Shown here piece by piece: positions 62,890 through 64,000 of a DNA stretch of 64,000 nt (position 1 is its first letter; each line of letters opens with the position of its first letter). The DNA lies in NCBI RefSeq assembly GCF_008831285.2, contig NC_045141.1, positions 27,145,315 to 27,209,314 of the forward strand. The letters are read 5' to 3'. This DNA is from Nymphaea colorata. Lineage: Eukaryota > Streptophyta > Magnoliopsida > Nymphaeales > Nymphaeaceae. The notes under the pieces are model-generated. The model saw only the letters and a list, made by a program, of their open reading frames with translations. It did not search any database and had not been told where the DNA came from. A program made the translations under genes and the position numbers.

Positions 62890-64000
62890 GACATGACCAT
62901 CTCACTTTCCCCGATCGGCCTCTGCCTTTGTGGGTACTCATCTGGGGTCTTTCCCTCTTGGGTTATACATGCAGATTCCTCTTTTACCATTCAGTCATAT
63001 ATGCGAACTCAGGCGAACTTCAACTTAAACAATTAATAGAAATCAAGACTACTCTACACATGCATAAACGGATTCATCACTTTTGGATAGTGATCATCCA
63101 TAAACGGATTTGATTAGTCTTTATCAATAGCCGTTTGCTCTAGACAAGTCGCATTTTTTTTAACCAAATAAGGTTTTCGGTAAATATGATCACCGTTGTT
63201 ACTGCTTTCTGCAGTTATAGTATAACTGGTATCCAGTGGTGTGTGATTTTTTTTGTGTTTAATTTGTTCATGTAAATAGTACTTTCATACCATATCTGAA
63301 TTTGATTCATAATTTGAACCCTATTCTAAATCTCAATCCAAATCCAAACCACATTATGATAAGTTAACAATAGAGACTTTCAATATGTATGGACTTTGCT
63401 TATTTTATTTATTTAAATCTAAATCCGATTCGGATGGTAAACATAAATTCCAATGCAATCTAAAGCCAATCTAGTTTCCTTTTGTACCACGTTTGATGGG
63501 AAGGAATTCCTTGCATCAATGGGAATAAAAAATTTTCCTGCCCATTAGTAAACATATTTTAGGAAATATCGGGAGTGAGATGAAATAGAAAGCCCATTTG
63601 GGCTTGGATTTGCTTCATGCATTGGCGGGAGATGCAGCCTCCGCTTCTTCGACCGTCGACGGTCGCAGGGAAGGATCAATGGAAGCATAAGGCGGCTCAG
63701 GAGGAGGAAGAAGAAGAGAGGGGCAATCGACCCAGGATGGGAACGGCTGTATATGGACCAGTATTGATTTTAGAATTTGTCAAAAAAAAATCTGTAGATG
63801 CACTGGTATTGATTTTAGAATCTTTTGATATTTTGCGATACTTATTGTATGATGATGTTTCTGTTGTGGTACTTATGATGATACTCAATGATTTCCAAAA
63901 TAAGAATTCATAGTCATCCTGTTTTTTATGGTGATACTAAGGCAGATTGGTAAAATTTTCTCTGGATCTTCATCTTAGCACATCAATTTCCAACAATTAT
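62890..64000. other. Right end of window, no recognised gene
   Basis: Mostly AT-rich. From about 63617 the sequence becomes GC-richer, with an open frame on the plus strand (63617-63913) whose first half is Arg/Glu-rich. The second half contains two copies of tattgattttagaat (63762-63776 and 63807-63821) and looks non-coding. It might be the 5' end of a gene or a repeat end; it cannot be judged from this window. Confidence 0.35.

Overview
This window is nuclear DNA from a land plant, very probably a flowering plant. The evidence is a DYW-class PPR gene, a NAC transcription factor, a plant-type QUA2/PMT methyltransferase, an intronless histone H4 gene with plant histone promoter boxes, GT-AG introns, and AT-rich spacers carrying class II and SINE-like transposon debris. 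I cannot name the species. Seven protein-coding genes were reconstructed exon by exon. In every case the splice phases close exactly and give a full-length family member.

Layout. (1) 0.3-14.1 kb holds three minus-strand genes: an intronless DYW PPR editing-factor-type gene (287-2605), a six-exon soluble ABC ATPase of the ABCI19/20/21 clade (3955-7497), and a three-exon NECAP-like endocytic coat-associated protein (9420-14121). (2) 17.5-25.8 kb holds two plus-strand genes: histone H4 (17696-18007), with a hexamer, an octamer and a TATA box upstream, and a seven-exon PMT3/PMT8-type Golgi methyltransferase (20981-25776). (3) An RBM42-like RNA-binding protein (28605-33165, minus, six exons) converges on the methyltransferase gene. 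(4) 34-40 kb is transposon-dominated. It contains a hAT element of about 0.93 kb, a second of 2.36 kb with a perfect 8-bp target-site duplication and a dead BED/hATC transposase, and probably a third nested in the second. (5) 40-50 kb has no gene I can recognise, apart from a SINE-like element and weak exon-like pieces. (6) 50.5-56.3 kb is a NAC21/22-type transcription factor with a 3.7-kb first intron. (7) 56.3-64 kb is gene-poor, with two arrays resembling CACTA subterminal repeats, a long AT microsatellite and a decayed reading frame of unknown origin.

The genes look like unrelated housekeeping and regulatory neighbours, not a pathway cluster. The most unusual content is the nested hAT family with its array of short near-palindromes next to a terminus, and the recurrence of CT microsatellites directly after 5' splice sites in two genes. 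All family assignments come from sequence recall. No database search was run.
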